This document shows positions 25,091-33,993 of a stretch of 64,000 bases of DNA, in pieces. The position numbers and the translations under genes were made by a program. The stretch's first letter is position 1. Every line of letters begins with the position of its first letter. The notes under the pieces are model-generated. The model was not told the DNA's origin and ran no database searches. It saw only the letters and a program-made list of their open reading frames with translations. The DNA is from Solirubrobacter deserti (GTDB taxonomy: Bacteria; Actinomycetota; Thermoleophilia; Solirubrobacterales; Solirubrobacteraceae). The stretch lies in NCBI RefSeq assembly GCF_003344625.1, contig NZ_QPKJ02000007.1:124001-188000 (forward strand). Reading direction: 5' to 3'.

Positions 25091-25801
25091 TTGCGAAAGT
25101 CCTTCTTCGTCGCCAGCGTGGCGACGCTTGCCCTGGGTACCGCCGGCGTTGCCTACGCGCAGCTCCCTGACCCCAGCATCGAGGCCACTGGTAGCGGCTC
25201 GCCGTCCAAGGCCGGAACGAAGTCCAAGCCGAAGGCCGTGACCTTCAAGCTGGACGTCAAGAACAACGCGGAAGCCAAGACGACCGCGAAGTCGATCAAG
25301 ATCACGTTCCCGAAGACCATCAAGGTCTCCACCAAGGGCCTCAACGAGTGCGATCCGGAGACCGATCAGGCGCTGATCGACGACCCGTCGCAGTGCAGCT
25401 CCTCCAAGGCCGGTAAGGGCTCCGCCAGCGCGAACCTGAACCCGTTCTCCGCGACGCCCGCGCCGCTGAACTTCCAGATCCAGCCGTACGTCGGCAAGAA
25501 CGAGATCCTGTTCCTGCTCTCCGGCTCGGCCAACACGATCCTGCACGGCAAGATCAAGGGCCAGTCGATGACGATCGAGATCACGCCGGACCTGCAGCAG
25601 CCGGTCACGGGCGTGTTCTCGGCGCTGAACGAGATCGCGGCCACGATCAAGGCCAAGAAGGGCAAGAACTCGCTCATCTCGGCCGTGGGCTGCAGCGGCG
25701 GCAAGCACACCATCGGCGTCGAGGTGGCCTACGTCGGCAACCCGAACCCGCCGGCGAAGCCGTCCGCGAAGGACTCCTTCGACATCAAGTGCTCCAAGTA
25801 A
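25091..25801 (+). CDS. Secreted protein of unknown function, TTG start
   Basis: 236 residues. The TTG at 25091 gives a standard signal peptide (RKSFFVASVATLALGTAGVAYA), and GAGGAG (25076-25081) is well placed. The mature part is Lys/Ser/Pro-rich and beta-rich (AVTFKLDVKNNAEAKTTAKSIKITFPKTIKVS). It contains four cysteines that could form two disulfides (NECDPETD, PSQCSS, VGCSGG, DIKC at the very end). I do not recognise a family; it resembles lineage-specific surface or matrix proteins. A GC hairpin terminator follows 12 bp after the stop. The GC-poorer 24985-25020 region upstream probably holds its promoter. Confidence 0.72.
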   Translation: MRKSFFVASVATLALGTAGVAYAQLPDPSIEATGSGSPSKAGTKSKPKAVTFKLDVKNNAEAKTTAKSIKITFPKTIKVSTKGLNECDPETDQALIDDPSQCSSSKAGKGSASANLNPFSATPAPLNFQIQPYVGKNEILFLLSGSANTILHGKIKGQSMTIEITPDLQQPVTGVFSALNEIAATIKAKKGKNSLISAVGCSGGKHTIGVEVAYVGNPNPPAKPSAKDSFDIKCSK

Positions 25802-25813
25802 CACTGAAGTAGA

Positions 25814-25832
25814 GGCGGAGATCCCCTCCGCC
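25814..25832 (+). terminator. Hairpin after secreted-protein gene
   Basis: GGCGGAG-ATCCC-CTCCGCC forms a perfect 7-bp GC-rich stem 12 bp after the TAA at 25799-25801. There is no U-tract. The right arm is part of a 32-bp repeat shared with 36899-36930. Confidence 0.5.
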
Positions 25833-25852
25833 CCACCCCGATCATCCGACCT
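25821..25852 (+). repeat. 32-bp intergenic repeat, copy A
   Basis: Identical over 32 bp to positions 36899-36930, on the same strand. Here it lies between the secreted-protein gene and the polytopic membrane protein; its left part forms the right arm of the hairpin at 25814-25832. Identity this long in a non-coding stretch is not expected by chance. Confidence 0.9.
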
Positions 25853-25907
25853 TGACCAGCGGCCCTACGTTTCGGCGTGGGGCCGTTGCCGTTCCTAGAC
25901 TCGGCGC

Positions 25908-27242
25908 GTGCTCCTGTTCGCGCACGGGATCGTCGGCCGCGCCGATCTCCCGATTCCCGAGACGTTGTTCGCGGCCGCCGCTTCCGGCGTGCTGGTGGTG
26001 TCGTTCGTCGCGCTCGCGCTCGGCTGGTCCAAGCCGCAGCTGCAGGCCCGGACGGGCCGTCCGCTGCCGCGGATTCCGCGCCCGGTCGAGGTCGTGTGCG
26101 GCGCCATCGGTGTCTTCGTCTTCTTCCTCGCCGTCTACGCCGGCCTGTTCGGCACCGACACGCAGAGCCAGAACTTGGCGCCGACCGCGGTCTACGTCGG
26201 CTTCTGGGTCGGCATCCCGTTCCTGTCGCTGCTGTTCGGGGACGTCTTCCGCCTGTTCAACCCGTGGCGGGCGCTCGGACGCCTCACGGGGTGGATCACG
26301 GCGCGCTTCGGCGCGCTGCCGGAGCCGCTCGAGTACCCGGCGCGGGTGGGACGGATCCCGGCGGCGGTGTGGCTGTTCGCGTTCGCCATCTGCGAGCTGG
26401 CCTGGGCGCGCGGCACACAGCCCGGCTTCCTCGCGATCCTGATGCTCGTCTACCTCGTCGTGATGCTGGTCGGTATGAGCCTCTACGGCGTGGAGCCGTG
26501 GGTGCGCAACGCGGACGCGTTCGGCGTGCTGTTCGGGCTGATCGGCACGCTCGCGCCGGTCGGGGAAGGACGGCTGCGCGTGCCCACCACCGCCACGGCC
26601 CGCCTGACCCCGGTCGTGGGCACGGCCGCGCTGGCCGTCGTCGCCGTCGGCTCGACCGCGTTCGACGGCGCCAAGGAGGGCGCGCTGTTCAACGGCATCG
26701 CCAAGGACCTGCAGACGTTCTTCCGCGACCTCGGCGTCCCGATCGGGCTCTCGCTGGAGCTCGCGTTCGTGCTCGGCCTCGCCGGCGCGTGCGCGATCGT
26801 CGGGCTCATCTACTTCCTCGGCATGCGCGGGATGACGACACCCGCGGGCAAGACGCGGCGGGAGCTGTCGCTGGCGTTCGCGCACACCCTGATCCCGATC
26901 GCCGCCGGCTACCTCGTCGCGCACTACTTCTCGCTGCTGGCCTACAACGGCCAGGACCTGTGGCGGCTGCTCAGCGACCCGCTCGGGGACGGCTCGAACT
27001 GGTTGGGCGCCGCCGAGCGCGACATCGACTACGGCGTCGTGAGCGCCACCGGCATCTGGTACGTGCAGGTCGGCGCGCTCGTCGTCGGCCACGTCGCCGC
27101 GCTCGTCCTCGCGCACGATCGCGCGCTCGAGCTCTACGGCTCCGCCCGGGCCGCCACCCGCTCGCAAGTTGTCATGCTGATCCTGATGGTGGCGTTCACC
27201 TGCCTCGGGCTGTGGCTGTTGTCGGCGGCGCTGAACGCATGA
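25908..27242 (+). CDS. Polytopic membrane protein of unknown function
   Basis: 444 residues with about 11 hydrophobic helices. Conserved-looking polar positions sit in FNPWRALGR, YGVEPWVRNADAFG, FAHTLIPIAAGYLVAHYFS and WYVQVGALVVGHVAAL; the last two resemble membrane-embedded His clusters for metal or heme. From memory, relatives in databases are sometimes labelled fenitrothion hydrolase, which I do not treat as evidence of function. GTG start with TAGACT (25896-25901) 6 bp upstream, so probably leaderless. The 45-aa membrane protein overlaps its stop by 4 bp and is translationally coupled. Confidence 0.75.
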   Translation: MLLFAHGIVGRADLPIPETLFAAAASGVLVVSFVALALGWSKPQLQARTGRPLPRIPRPVEVVCGAIGVFVFFLAVYAGLFGTDTQSQNLAPTAVYVGFWVGIPFLSLLFGDVFRLFNPWRALGRLTGWITARFGALPEPLEYPARVGRIPAAVWLFAFAICELAWARGTQPGFLAILMLVYLVVMLVGMSLYGVEPWVRNADAFGVLFGLIGTLAPVGEGRLRVPTTATARLTPVVGTAALAVVAVGSTAFDGAKEGALFNGIAKDLQTFFRDLGVPIGLSLELAFVLGLAGACAIVGLIYFLGMRGMTTPAGKTRRELSLAFAHTLIPIAAGYLVAHYFSLLAYNGQDLWRLLSDPLGDGSNWLGAAERDIDYGVVSATGIWYVQVGALVVGHVAALVLAHDRALELYGSARAATRSQVVMLILMVAFTCLGLWLLSAALNA

Positions 27243-27376
27243 CGCCCCTGTTCGCGCATCCCGGCCACTGGCTCGCCCAGCTGCTGTACCTGGCGCCGGT
27301 CGCCGCGATGATCGGCGCGTTGCTGTGGGCGCGCTTTCGCGGAAGCTCCGAAATCGACGAGGACGAAGAGGTTTAG
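27239..27376 (+). CDS. 45-aa membrane protein coupled to the polytopic protein
   Basis: The ATG at 27239 overlaps the TGA of the preceding gene (ATGA). The peptide MTPLFAHPGHWLAQLLYLAPV continues to a single transmembrane helix, a short basic stretch (ARFRG) and an acidic end (EIDEDEEV). The N-terminal FAHPGHW echoes the start of its partner (LLFAHGIVG). The tight coupling suggests a subunit or stabilising partner of the 444-residue protein. Confidence 0.72.
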   Translation: MTPLFAHPGHWLAQLLYLAPVAAMIGALLWARFRGSSEIDEDEEV

Positions 27377-27409
27377 ACCACTCGCCTCGCGGGCAGCGGC
27401 TCCCGCGAA

Positions 27410-27601
27410 GTGTTCGGTCTGATCGAAGAGGTCTTCGTGCTGTGGAGCGCCGCGCGCGCCGAGGCCAACGATGCCTACGACGCCTGGTGCGAGGCTCCCG
27501 GCCTTGACGCCTACGCCGTCTATCGCGCCGCCGAGGACCGCGCGGACGCCGCGGAGACCGATCTCGCGAACCTCACCGCCGGCGCCCTGAACTTCGTCTG
27601 A
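27410..27601 (+). CDS. Small helical protein (AYAVYRAA family), copy 1
   Basis: 63 residues from a GTG start. The sequence AEANDAYDAWCEAPGLDAYAVYRAAEDRADAAETDL is closely repeated in the 85-residue protein encoded at 27682-27939, so the two are tandem paralogues. It is probably a short helical bundle. No function can be assigned. No Shine-Dalgarno is evident. The adjacent paralogue supports it as a real gene. Confidence 0.6.
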   Translation: MFGLIEEVFVLWSAARAEANDAYDAWCEAPGLDAYAVYRAAEDRADAAETDLANLTAGALNFV

Positions 27602-27681
27602 GGTCCGAAAGACAACCAGCTGGACTCTCGCCGCGTAATCCATGGTGTGTCCAGCGGACTTTCGGGCATCCCCCTCACGCG

Positions 27682-27939
27682 ATGAGCACCAGCGATCTGC
27701 GATCTCTCCTCGACGACGTGCCGGACACGCTCGAGATCGTGCTGCGCCGGGAGCCCTCCTGGAGCCCGGTGATGGAGGCCTGGCGCGACGCTGCCGAAGA
27801 GGCCGCGGAGGCACTGGCAGCCTGGCGCCGTCACCCCTCGTTGGCAGCCTACGCCGTCTACCGCGCGGCCCAGGATCGCGAGGATGCGGCCCTGGACACG
27901 CTTCGTCAGACCCACACGTCGCGCACCAGCGTCTCGTAG
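27682..27939 (+). CDS. Small helical protein (AYAVYRAA family), copy 2
   Basis: 85 residues. The segment AEALAAWRRHPSLAAYAVYRAAQDREDAALDTL aligns with the neighbour at 27410-27601; the shared pattern is AW-x(3)-P-x-L-x-AYAVYRAA-x-DR-x-DAA. An extra N-terminal region (MSTSDLRSLLDDVPDTLEIVLRR) is not shared. The last 34 bp overlap the 3' end of the convergent helicase gene. Function unknown. Confidence 0.65.
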   Translation: MSTSDLRSLLDDVPDTLEIVLRREPSWSPVMEAWRDAAEEAAEALAAWRRHPSLAAYAVYRAAQDREDAALDTLRQTHTSRTSVS

Positions 27940-30797
27940 CCGCCGTCCGCCGAAGCGGCCTCGGCACGGGCCTCGTGGCCCTCCTCGGAGCGCTGCGTGA
28001 ACACCAGCCGGCCCGGGCCCATGTGCCGCCGGGACGCACGGGCGAACGCCTCGGCGCGCTCCTTGTTCCGTGCGAGGTCGGCCGGGACGGGGTGCAGGCG
28101 CTCGTCGAACGGCGGCCGGCGCGTGAGCACGCGGCCGAGTAGGCCGAGCGGGCCGCGTCGCGGGTCCGCCAGCGGGCGGGAGACGAGGTAGCGCGGGTTG
28201 TCGCTGAGGCTCACCAGCTCATCGAGCGCCGTGGCGAACCGCTTGCCCTCCTCCGCCGTCGCGCGCGTGAGCTCACAGCGCAGGTAGCCCGAGGCGCGCG
28301 GCTCGATCGTGAGGCTGTTCGCGGCCTCGGGCGTCAGCTCGTCCAGCTCGCGATAGGCGTCGATGACGGCGCGGGCGGCGGCGTCGAGCGGGAGCACGAG
28401 CGGGAGCCGTTGCTTGGCGGCGCCGAGCCGGACGGCGGCCCACGCGAGGCCGGCCGGCGCCAGCGCGAGCCCGATCAGCAGCGGCGGGGCGCTGGCCGCG
28501 ACGCCGAGCGCGCCGAACGCCGCGCCGCCGCCGAGGCCGGTGCCGATCGGGACCCGCTGGGATAGGTGCAGCGGCCGGCCCGGCTTGCTCGTGACCTTCG
28601 GCGCAGGCGCCTGCGAGCGGCGCCGCACCAGCAGGGTGGGCAGCTCGACGCCGCGGTAGGGCGTGCCGATCTTCCAGCGCTCGCGCGCCGCGTCCCGCTG
28701 CGCCGCGCGCTGCAACAGCTGGGCGTTGAGCTCGCGAAAGCGCTCGACGGGCGGCGGGCCGAACGGGCCGAGCTCGGGATGCACGTGCGAAGGGCCCGCC
28801 TCCACCTCGCCGTCCTCGGCCGGCGCGAACAGGTTCAGGTGCTTGCGCACGAAGCGCTCGTAGTCGGCGTTGCCGCGCACGAGGTCGGGTGCGACGCACA
28901 CGACGTCCCAGTTGGAGGCGACCTTCTGCGGGTCGGCCGGGTCCAGCCGGAGCGAGCGGCCGCGCATCTGCTGGACCGAGACGCCGGTGGTCGCGATCGT
29001 CATGTCGATCAGGACGTTCAGCGGCGGGCAGTTCCAGCCCTCGCCGAGCAACGCGCGCGTCCCGACGAGCACCTGCGTCGTGCCCTCGACGAACAGCCGC
29101 GTGGCGAGTTCCACCCACGCGCGCGGCATCCACTCCGCGCCCTGGGAGTGCAGCGTGACGAGCAGGCCGTCCGGCTCGGCCTCCCAGTCGGTGAGCTTGA
29201 AGTGATCCTGCGCGGTCGCCTCCAGCGCGGTGAGCAGCACCTCGGCGTCGGCCGGGTGGCAGCGCAGCCCGCGGCCGGAGACCAGCAGCGGCCGCAGGTG
29301 CGCGACGCGGTCGTCGGCGGCGATCGCCAGCAGCACGTGGCGGGCGGTGCCGGCGGCGGGATCGAGGACGCCCGTGAGCGCGTCGTCGGGGCGCTGCGCG
29401 GCGAGCTCGGCGTCGGTGAGCACGAGCGCGCGGGTCCGCTCGCCCCGGTGCTCGAGCTCGTGCGCGAGCACGTCCACGAGCGCGTGCGCCTTGGCCTGCG
29501 AGCCCGTCAGCAGGCGGTCGACCTCAGACGTGCCGCGGCGGATGCCCTGGCGCGTGAGGTTGAAGCCGAGCTCGCGCAGCGCGGCGGCGATCGCCTCGTA
29601 CTGGTCGGCCGCCTCGCGGGACGGGTCGGAAGCGAGCTTGCGCAGCGCGTAGTCCTCGAGCAGCACGAGCCAGTCGTCGAGGTCGGGCCGGCGGCGGTAG
29701 GCCTCGCCGCGCGGCGCGCCAGTCGGCACGCGCAGGTCGGCGGAGAGCAGGAAGCGCACGCCGGCGCGGGCGAGCTTGGGGCTGCGGCGCTGGAACTCCG
29801 GCCATGACAGCTCCGTCTCGTCCTCGGCGGAGCGGCGGCGGTCGTGCAGGCGCCCGATGACCCACTCGGGGAAGTCGCCGTCATGGAGTGCGGTGATCAG
29901 CTCGCGGAAGCGCGTGTCGTGCTCGGCCAGCCAGTCGCGCTCGGCCTGCAGCGGCTCGGTGAGGATCGCGAGCTCTTGATAGGGCGCCAGGTGGCCGTCG
30001 CGGACGACGGCCGGGGTGGGGACCGTGAAGTCCACCGGGCCAAGCAGCGCGTCATAGAGCTCAGCCTCAGCTTCAGGGAGAGACACCGGCGGTGTGGCGG
30101 TGAGCCCGATCACGTGCACGCCCTCCGGCAGTTCCTGCAGCACGGCGCGCACGACGTAGCCCCAGAGGCTCGCCAGGTGGTGGCACTCGTCGAGCAGCAC
30201 GACGCCGACGCCCATGTTCGCGAGCTGCTGGACGCGCTTGCGCGCCGGCTCGGACAGCAGGTCGCGCAGCTCGACGCCCGCGTGCTCGCCGCGCGCGACC
30301 TCGCGCTTGAGGGCGGCGGAGATGCGCGCCAGCTCCCTCGCCCGCCGGTTCGCGGCCTCGCCCTCGAACGCCTCGCCCTCGCGCAGGGCCTCCTCGCGCG
30401 TCATGCCGGTGGCGGCGGCGCGCTCGTCGGCCCAGCGCGACTGCGCGAGCCGGCCGAGCAGGATCTCCGGATCCTCGAGCTGGCACAGCGCCTGGTAGGA
30501 CAAGCATGCGATCGGCTTGAGCGGGTCCGCGCCGGCGACCTCCTCCGGGCGGTCGGTGAACGACGCGACCGCGCGCGGCCACTGCTGCTGGATGCCCTGG
30601 TTGGGCGCGAGCACGAGCGCCCGCTTGCCGACCCGGCGGATCAGCTCCACGCCGAGCAGCGTCTTGCCCGACCCGGGCGGCGCGACGATGTGCGTGCGCA
30701 GGCGCCCGTTGTGGCGGTCCTTCTCGAACGCGGCCAGCGCCGCCCGCTGATACGGACGCCACTCGCCGTAGAACTGCAACTCGCGGAAGCGCGTCAC
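27906..30797 (-). CDS. DEAD/DEAH-box (SF2) helicase family protein
   Basis: 963 residues from GTG 30797. SF2 motifs in order are the Q-like YGEWRPYQRAALAAF, Walker A APPGSGKTLLG, motif II VVLLDECHHL (DECH box), motif III GLTATP, and in the second RecA domain TQVLVGTRALLGEGWNCPPLNVLID with motif VI-like QMRGRSLRLDP. An about 250-residue C-terminal part contains a hydrophobic hairpin (FGALGVAASAPPLLIGLALAPAGLAWAAVRL), unusual for a helicase. It resembles type III restriction or XPB-like translocases without a nuclease. The start overlaps the SCO gene stop (GTGA), so both are in one operon. Confidence 0.83.
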   Translation of the reverse strand: MTRFRELQFYGEWRPYQRAALAAFEKDRHNGRLRTHIVAPPGSGKTLLGVELIRRVGKRALVLAPNQGIQQQWPRAVASFTDRPEEVAGADPLKPIACLSYQALCQLEDPEILLGRLAQSRWADERAAATGMTREEALREGEAFEGEAANRRARELARISAALKREVARGEHAGVELRDLLSEPARKRVQQLANMGVGVVLLDECHHLASLWGYVVRAVLQELPEGVHVIGLTATPPVSLPEAEAELYDALLGPVDFTVPTPAVVRDGHLAPYQELAILTEPLQAERDWLAEHDTRFRELITALHDGDFPEWVIGRLHDRRRSAEDETELSWPEFQRRSPKLARAGVRFLLSADLRVPTGAPRGEAYRRRPDLDDWLVLLEDYALRKLASDPSREAADQYEAIAAALRELGFNLTRQGIRRGTSEVDRLLTGSQAKAHALVDVLAHELEHRGERTRALVLTDAELAAQRPDDALTGVLDPAAGTARHVLLAIAADDRVAHLRPLLVSGRGLRCHPADAEVLLTALEATAQDHFKLTDWEAEPDGLLVTLHSQGAEWMPRAWVELATRLFVEGTTQVLVGTRALLGEGWNCPPLNVLIDMTIATTGVSVQQMRGRSLRLDPADPQKVASNWDVVCVAPDLVRGNADYERFVRKHLNLFAPAEDGEVEAGPSHVHPELGPFGPPPVERFRELNAQLLQRAAQRDAARERWKIGTPYRGVELPTLLVRRRSQAPAPKVTSKPGRPLHLSQRVPIGTGLGGGAAFGALGVAASAPPLLIGLALAPAGLAWAAVRLGAAKQRLPLVLPLDAAARAVIDAYRELDELTPEAANSLTIEPRASGYLRCELTRATAEEGKRFATALDELVSLSDNPRYLVSRPLADPRRGPLGLLGRVLTRRPPFDERLHPVPADLARNKERAEAFARASRRHMGPGRLVFTQRSEEGHEARAEAASADGGYETLVRDVWV

Positions 30798-31405
30798 AGC
30801 CGGCCGAGATCGTTGGCCAGGGCCTCCTGCGTCATATGGTCGAAGGGAAAGCCGATCCTCTGCATGCCGTTCGCGTCCGCGAGGATCGTATGCGCTGAGT
30901 GCTCCAGATCGTCCTGCTGGGGCTGGACGGCGAACGCCTCCCACACCGGCGCGAGCTCTTCGCGGGTGCCGAGCAGGAACGTCATCCGGCCGGTCATGCC
31001 CTGCTTGAGCAGGAACGACTCCGCGCGCTTGGGGTTGTCGTTGACCGGGTCGACGGAGATGCCGACCACCTGCACGTCTTCGCGGTCGAGGTCGTCGACG
31101 GCGCCCTTGATCGTCTGCACCTGCGCCGGGCACGTGTCCTCGCAGGTGGAGTAGACGAACGCGTAGACGACAGGCTTGCCCTTGAGGCTCGAGCTGGTGA
31201 CCGGCTTGCCGTCCTGGTCGGTGAGGGTGAAGTCGGGCACCGGCTGACCGGGCGGGCGGATGGCGCCGGCCCAGCCGTCGGCGCTGAGCTCGAGCGCGTT
31301 GGGGTTCGGGCCGTCGCTGCGCGCCGCGAGCGTCGCGCCGATCACCGCGGCGAGCGCGCAGAGCGTGAGCGCGACCAGGGCGAGGCGGAGGCGGGCACCG
31401 AGCAC
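30794..31405 (-). CDS. SCO1/SenC family copper-binding thioredoxin-like protein
   Basis: 203 residues. An N-terminal membrane anchor (LRLALVALTLCALAAVIGATLAA) precedes an extracytoplasmic thioredoxin fold. The copper/redox motif CEDTC (CxxxC) lies in FVYSTCEDTCPAQ, and the third ligand is a His in DLEHSAHTILAD. SCO proteins deliver copper to the CuA site of cytochrome c oxidase or act as thiol reductants. GTG start. The stop overlaps the helicase start by 4 bp, which is an unexpected operon partner. Confidence 0.88.
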   Translation of the reverse strand: MLGARLRLALVALTLCALAAVIGATLAARSDGPNPNALELSADGWAGAIRPPGQPVPDFTLTDQDGKPVTSSSLKGKPVVYAFVYSTCEDTCPAQVQTIKGAVDDLDREDVQVVGISVDPVNDNPKRAESFLLKQGMTGRMTFLLGTREELAPVWEAFAVQPQQDDLEHSAHTILADANGMQRIGFPFDHMTQEALANDLGRL

Positions 31406-31523
31406 CGACTAGAGGCTAGTCAGGGCGCTCCGAGATTCCGACAACCGTTGGATGAGCGCGCTCCGCGGCTCCCGTACGGTCAGCCGGAGAGGGTTCCGCC
31501 ACGAGGGTCTAGGAGGGCTGGGC

Positions 31524-33989
31524 ATGACGGGATGGTTCGGACGAGGGGCGGCGACGGCCGCGCTCTCGGTCACGCTGGCCGCCGCGGCCGCATCGGCGGC
31601 GGCGGCGCAGACGCAGCCGGTGTTCGCGGGAGGCCAGGCGCAGATCGTCCCGGCGTTCAACGTCTCGGGCGAGTGGATCCGCCACCGGCTGTGGGTGGAG
31701 ACGGAGTTCGACTCCGACGGCGACGGCAAGCGCGACCGCATGCACGTGGACGTCACCCGGCCGGCCCAGACCGCGACCGAGGGCCTGAAGGTGCCGGTGG
31801 TCTACGAGACGAGCCCGTACTACGCGGGCACCTCGGGCCCGCAGGCGAACCTGTGGAACGTCAACCACGAGCTCGGCGTGGCGCCGCCGGCGCGCATCTC
31901 GCAGCCCGCGATCCCGTTCAACCCGAACCGCACCTCGGTCTCCAACAGCCAGACCCTCGCCAACACGTGGGTGCCGCGCGGCTTCTCCGTCGTCCGCTCC
32001 GAGTCGCCGGGCACGGGGCTCTCGCAGGGGTGCCCGACGGTCGGCGGCACCAACGAGAACGACGCCCCCAAGGCGGTCGTCGACTGGCTCAACGGCCGGG
32101 CCAAGGGGTACACGACGGCCGACGGCGACGTGGAGGTCACGGCCTCGTGGTCGACGGGCAAGGTCGGCATGACCGGCACGTCCTACAACGGCACGCTGCC
32201 GATCTCGGCCGCGACGACCGGCGTGGACGGGCTGGAGGCCATCATCCCGGTGGCGCCGAACACGTCCTACTACCACTACTACCGCTCCAACGGGCTGGTG
32301 CGGAACCCGGGCGGCTGGGTCGGCGAGGACATCGACTTCCTGTTCGACTACATCAACAGCGGCGACCCGTCGCGGCGCCAGTTCTGCATCGACACGGTCC
32401 GCGAAGGCCTGATGAAGGCCCGCCAGGACCGCATCACCGGCGACTACAACGACTTCTGGGCCGGCCGCGACCAGCTCAACCAGCTCGCCAAGGTCAAGGC
32501 CGCGACGCTGATGGCGCACGCCTTCAACGACTGGAACGTCGTGCCCGAGCACAGCGTCCGGATCGCCGAGGCGCTCAAGGGCAAGGTCCCGCTCCAGCAG
32601 TACTACCACCAGGGCGGGCACGGCGGCGATCCGCCGCTGGGCCTGCGCAATCGCTGGTTCACGCGCTTCCTGTACGGCGTCCAGAACGGGGTCGAGAACG
32701 ACCCGAAGGCGTGGGTGACGCGTGAGGCCGCGGCCTGCCCGCCGCGCACCGCGACCGTCGTCGGCCAGCAGACGAACACCGCGACGCTGACCGTCGCCGA
32801 CTCGAGCAAGCTGCAGGTCGGCATGACGCTGACGATCCCGCAGACGGACGCGGCGGGCGTCACCACCAACGTGACCCGCGCGATCCTTGCCCTGCCCAGC
32901 TCGACCACCGTCCTGCTCGACTCGGCGGTCGCCACTGCCGACGGCCAGAAGATCGCCGACGGCGCCGTCACCAGCATCGTGTGCTCGGCCGCGAACCCGA
33001 CGCCGTACGCCGACTACCCGAACCCGGCCGCGGCCCCGGTGGAGTTCCGGCCCCGGCCGGGCGGGAACACCACGGGCGAGCTGACGCCGTCCGCGACCCC
33101 GGCCGCGGCGACCGAGAAGTACGTCGACGACGCCTCCTGCCAGCCGGGCAACTTCGTCAACGCGGGCCCGCAGCGGCTGCTCTACGGCACACCGTTCCTG
33201 AAGGCGCCGCTGCACCTCTCGGGTACGCCGCGGGTGAAGGTGCGCATGGCGGCGAGCAAGGCGGCCGCGAACCTCTCCGTGTGGCTCGTCGCGCTGCCGT
33301 TCACGCCCTCGGTGACCTGCACCGCGACGCAGATCAACACGTCGCACGTGATCACGCGCGGCTGGGCCGATCCGCAGAACCGCGGCGCGGTCTCGGGCGG
33401 CGCGCCGCTCGTGCCGGGCGAGTTCGTCGACGTGACGTTCAATCTGCAGCCGACGGACAAGATGGTCCTCGCGGGCCAACGGCTCGCGCTGATGGTGTTC
33501 TCCAGCGACCGCCTGTTCACGCTGCGCCCGCAGCCCGGCACCGAGGTCAGCGTCGACCTGGCCGGCACGTCGCTCTCGCTGCCGGTCGTCGGCGGCGCCA
33601 AGGGCTACCTGACCGCGCTCGGCGGCCAGGATCTCCCGGTCGGCGGAACCGTGCCGGCGACGCTGTCGCTCGCGCTGAAGGGGCCGGCCACGTTCGCGCC
33701 GTTCGTCCCGGGCGTCGAGCAGGACTACACGGCGACGACGAGCGCGACCGTCACGAGCACCGCGGGGGACGCGGTGCTCAGCGTGTCGGCGCCGGGCCAC
33801 ATGACCAACGGGGCGTTCAGTCTGCCCGAGCCGCTGCGCGTGGAGCTCGGGAAGACGGCGTGGACCGGACCGACGTCCAGCGAGGACGTCGGGATCACCT
33901 TCAAACAGCTGATCAAGCGCACGGACGCGCTGCGCACCGGCACCTACGCCCGGGCGCTGACCTTCACCCTCTCGACGACGAGCCCGTAG
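31524..33989 (+). CDS. Exported CocE/NonD-type X-Pro dipeptidyl-peptidase
   Basis: 821 residues from the ATG at 31524, preceded by AGGAGGGC. Signal peptide to about residue 30. The alpha/beta-hydrolase core has the nucleophile elbow GMTGTSYNG, the acidic residue in AHAFNDWNV and the catalytic His in HQGGHGG. An inserted beta region (about 410-500) and the S15 C-terminal beta-barrel (about 540-700) follow. The last about 115 residues (GGTVPATLSLALKG to TFTLSTTSP) match the C-terminal domain of the phosphodiester glycosidase at 4907-8554. It cleaves X-Pro dipeptides or ester/amide substrates outside the cell. Confidence 0.87.
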   Translation: MTGWFGRGAATAALSVTLAAAAASAAAAQTQPVFAGGQAQIVPAFNVSGEWIRHRLWVETEFDSDGDGKRDRMHVDVTRPAQTATEGLKVPVVYETSPYYAGTSGPQANLWNVNHELGVAPPARISQPAIPFNPNRTSVSNSQTLANTWVPRGFSVVRSESPGTGLSQGCPTVGGTNENDAPKAVVDWLNGRAKGYTTADGDVEVTASWSTGKVGMTGTSYNGTLPISAATTGVDGLEAIIPVAPNTSYYHYYRSNGLVRNPGGWVGEDIDFLFDYINSGDPSRRQFCIDTVREGLMKARQDRITGDYNDFWAGRDQLNQLAKVKAATLMAHAFNDWNVVPEHSVRIAEALKGKVPLQQYYHQGGHGGDPPLGLRNRWFTRFLYGVQNGVENDPKAWVTREAAACPPRTATVVGQQTNTATLTVADSSKLQVGMTLTIPQTDAAGVTTNVTRAILALPSSTTVLLDSAVATADGQKIADGAVTSIVCSAANPTPYADYPNPAAAPVEFRPRPGGNTTGELTPSATPAAATEKYVDDASCQPGNFVNAGPQRLLYGTPFLKAPLHLSGTPRVKVRMAASKAAANLSVWLVALPFTPSVTCTATQINTSHVITRGWADPQNRGAVSGGAPLVPGEFVDVTFNLQPTDKMVLAGQRLALMVFSSDRLFTLRPQPGTEVSVDLAGTSLSLPVVGGAKGYLTALGGQDLPVGGTVPATLSLALKGPATFAPFVPGVEQDYTATTSATVTSTAGDAVLSVSAPGHMTNGAFSLPEPLRVELGKTAWTGPTSSEDVGITFKQLIKRTDALRTGTYARALTFTLSTTSP

Positions 33990-33993
33990 CCGC

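Noticed and set aside
30798..31133. N-terminal extension of the helicase frame
   Set aside because: The extension overlaps the SCO gene in another frame and is Arg/Gly-rich. The GTG at 30797 overlapping the SCO stop is the natural start.
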